Positions 63,008 through 64,000 of a stretch of 64,000 nucleotides of DNA are shown in pieces; positions within the stretch are counted from its first letter, which is position 1; every line of letters starts with the position of its first letter. The notes below the pieces were generated by a model, which was not told the DNA's origin, ran no database searches, and saw only the letters and a list, made by a program, of their open reading frames with translations. The position numbers were made by a program, and so were the translations under genes. This DNA is from Trichuris trichiura (lineage: Eukaryota; Nematoda; Enoplea; Trichinellida; Trichuridae): positions 62,001-126,000 of the forward strand of contig JBAJFE010000055.1 of assembly GCA_037903355.1 (NCBI GenBank), in the 5' to 3' direction.

Positions 63008-64000
63008 GTGTTGATTATATAACTTATATAATTTTAAAGGTATAGGAAAAGGAAACGCTTTGACAGTTCTCAGTTAGTTAGTCACTTTATCAAGCTTTTT
63101 TGGAGCGATGATTGGCTGGAAATAAAAGCGTTAGCAAATTACTGATTGGTTGATTCATCGGGGCCCTTTAACCTTTATCGGAAAAACTTAAAGCCAACGA
63201 TTGTCACTTTCCTCTTTCTTTGACTAAAAGTCGGCAAATAAAGCAAACCCGTTATGACATGCAAACAGCGATGACCTTTTTGTTAGACTTTACCCATTCA
63301 CTGTCGTCGAAGGCGCGGCGTTCTGTTAGATAAGCCAACTTCCCGAACCTCCCGAAAAGCAATCCTTTCAACATTGTCAGTCAGTGGGCATTGGGGTTTG
63401 CTGGTTTACAAACAAATCCGGGCGTAGTTTAAAAAGAAAACAGATACCATTGTTCGTGTTGAATACAAAGCGTATTCAGCAAGAAATAAGTAACGGCTGC
63501 TGTCGGTTGGCCTTTTAACCTTCCGATGGAATATTTAAGCTTAGAGAGAAAAAAGAAACATTCACAATTCACACATTTTGATACATTGACCGAACAGCGT
63601 AAAAAAAGGGAAAGAGAGCGGCTATCTGACAGCCGGTTGCCTCTATTATCCATCCTACGAATCCGTTCCAAGTTTACTCATAGCCGGTGTGTATATATAC
63701 AGCGTATAACAAAAACGTTTTCTCTTTGACTTTAATGTTCGAAATGACAAATCCTTTCCCGCTTTTCTCGTTACTTTGTAAACACTTTTCCGCAAGTTCA
63801 TAACGCCTAGTGTCACTATGCTTAATGGGCAGAGCTGGCTGTCAGCAATGCGGTCTTTCTATATCACATACTCCAAAGGGGTTATATTCCAAATTGAAAT
63901 ACCGCCGGTAAATGCCAAAAAAGGAATAGAACAGACTTGCAAACGTAGCAAGCCGACGCGGTTTGGTTTGCAAAGGCGAAGAAGGAATTTAAATTACCCA
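60217..64000. other. intergenic, no recognised gene
   Basis: Short ORFs on both strands, none with a motif or convincing splice pattern. Contains a (CT)n tract at 62973-63008 and AT-rich DNA. The window ends here without a further gene. Confidence 0.45.
62973..63008. repeat. (CT)n microsatellite
   Basis: About eighteen CT units with minor TTT interruptions. Confidence 0.9.

Overview
The window is nuclear DNA of a small-genome animal, most likely a nematode. Protein-coding genes are cut by many short GT-AG introns (about 38 to 100 bp). Two neighbouring genes carry major-sperm-protein (MSP) domains, a fold greatly expanded in nematodes, and a GT11 fucosyltransferase-like gene lies beside them. 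I suspect a Dorylaimia-type worm (Trichuris/Trichinella side), but that is a guess. Exon boundaries were built by hand from homology, splice sites and codon phase; for the five conserved multi-exon genes the exon lengths sum to whole codons.

Left part (1-8.3 kb): a decayed Tigger/pogo transposase (1749-3085), a 167-bp Tigger-type MITE with TA target duplication (3560-3726), an orphan exon resembling the C-terminus of acid sphingomyelinases, and two unplaced ORFs. From 8.3 to 18.4 kb runs one large gene, CNOT1, the scaffold of the CCR4-NOT deadenylase (26 exons, about 2212 residues), apparently without the usual first ~230 residues.

Middle (18.4-37 kb): a repeat-rich zone with an inverted CNOT1 exon fossil touching a Penelope-like retroelement fragment, a diverged local repeat pair, and two direct copies of a ~2.5-kb repeat (22.4-25.0 and 33.8-36.3 kb). 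On their minus strand both copies carry an ORF ending in an almost perfect histone H3 N-terminal tail. Between the copies lies a KAT5/Tip60 acetyltransferase gene (29.2-31.3 kb, minus) with a small gene divergent from it, and foldback-like dispersed repeats.

Right part (38-64 kb): an unknown small gene with a possible membrane segment, two MSP-domain genes (minus), tRNA-Ser(GCU), the GT11-like gene, a class I bHLH E-protein gene (49.0-51.4 kb, minus), UQCRQ (complex III), a TATA-box gene for a secreted His-rich protein made of six 78-residue repeats separated by dibasic sites, and DJ-1/PARK7. The rest is AT-rich intergenic DNA with microsatellites and hairpins. Apart from the MSP pair and the possible divergent pair at 31.3 kb, the genes show no operon-like grouping; they are ordinary housekeeping and regulatory genes (mRNA decay, chromatin acetylation, transcription, respiration, oxidative stress) plus lineage-specific secreted or sperm-type genes.
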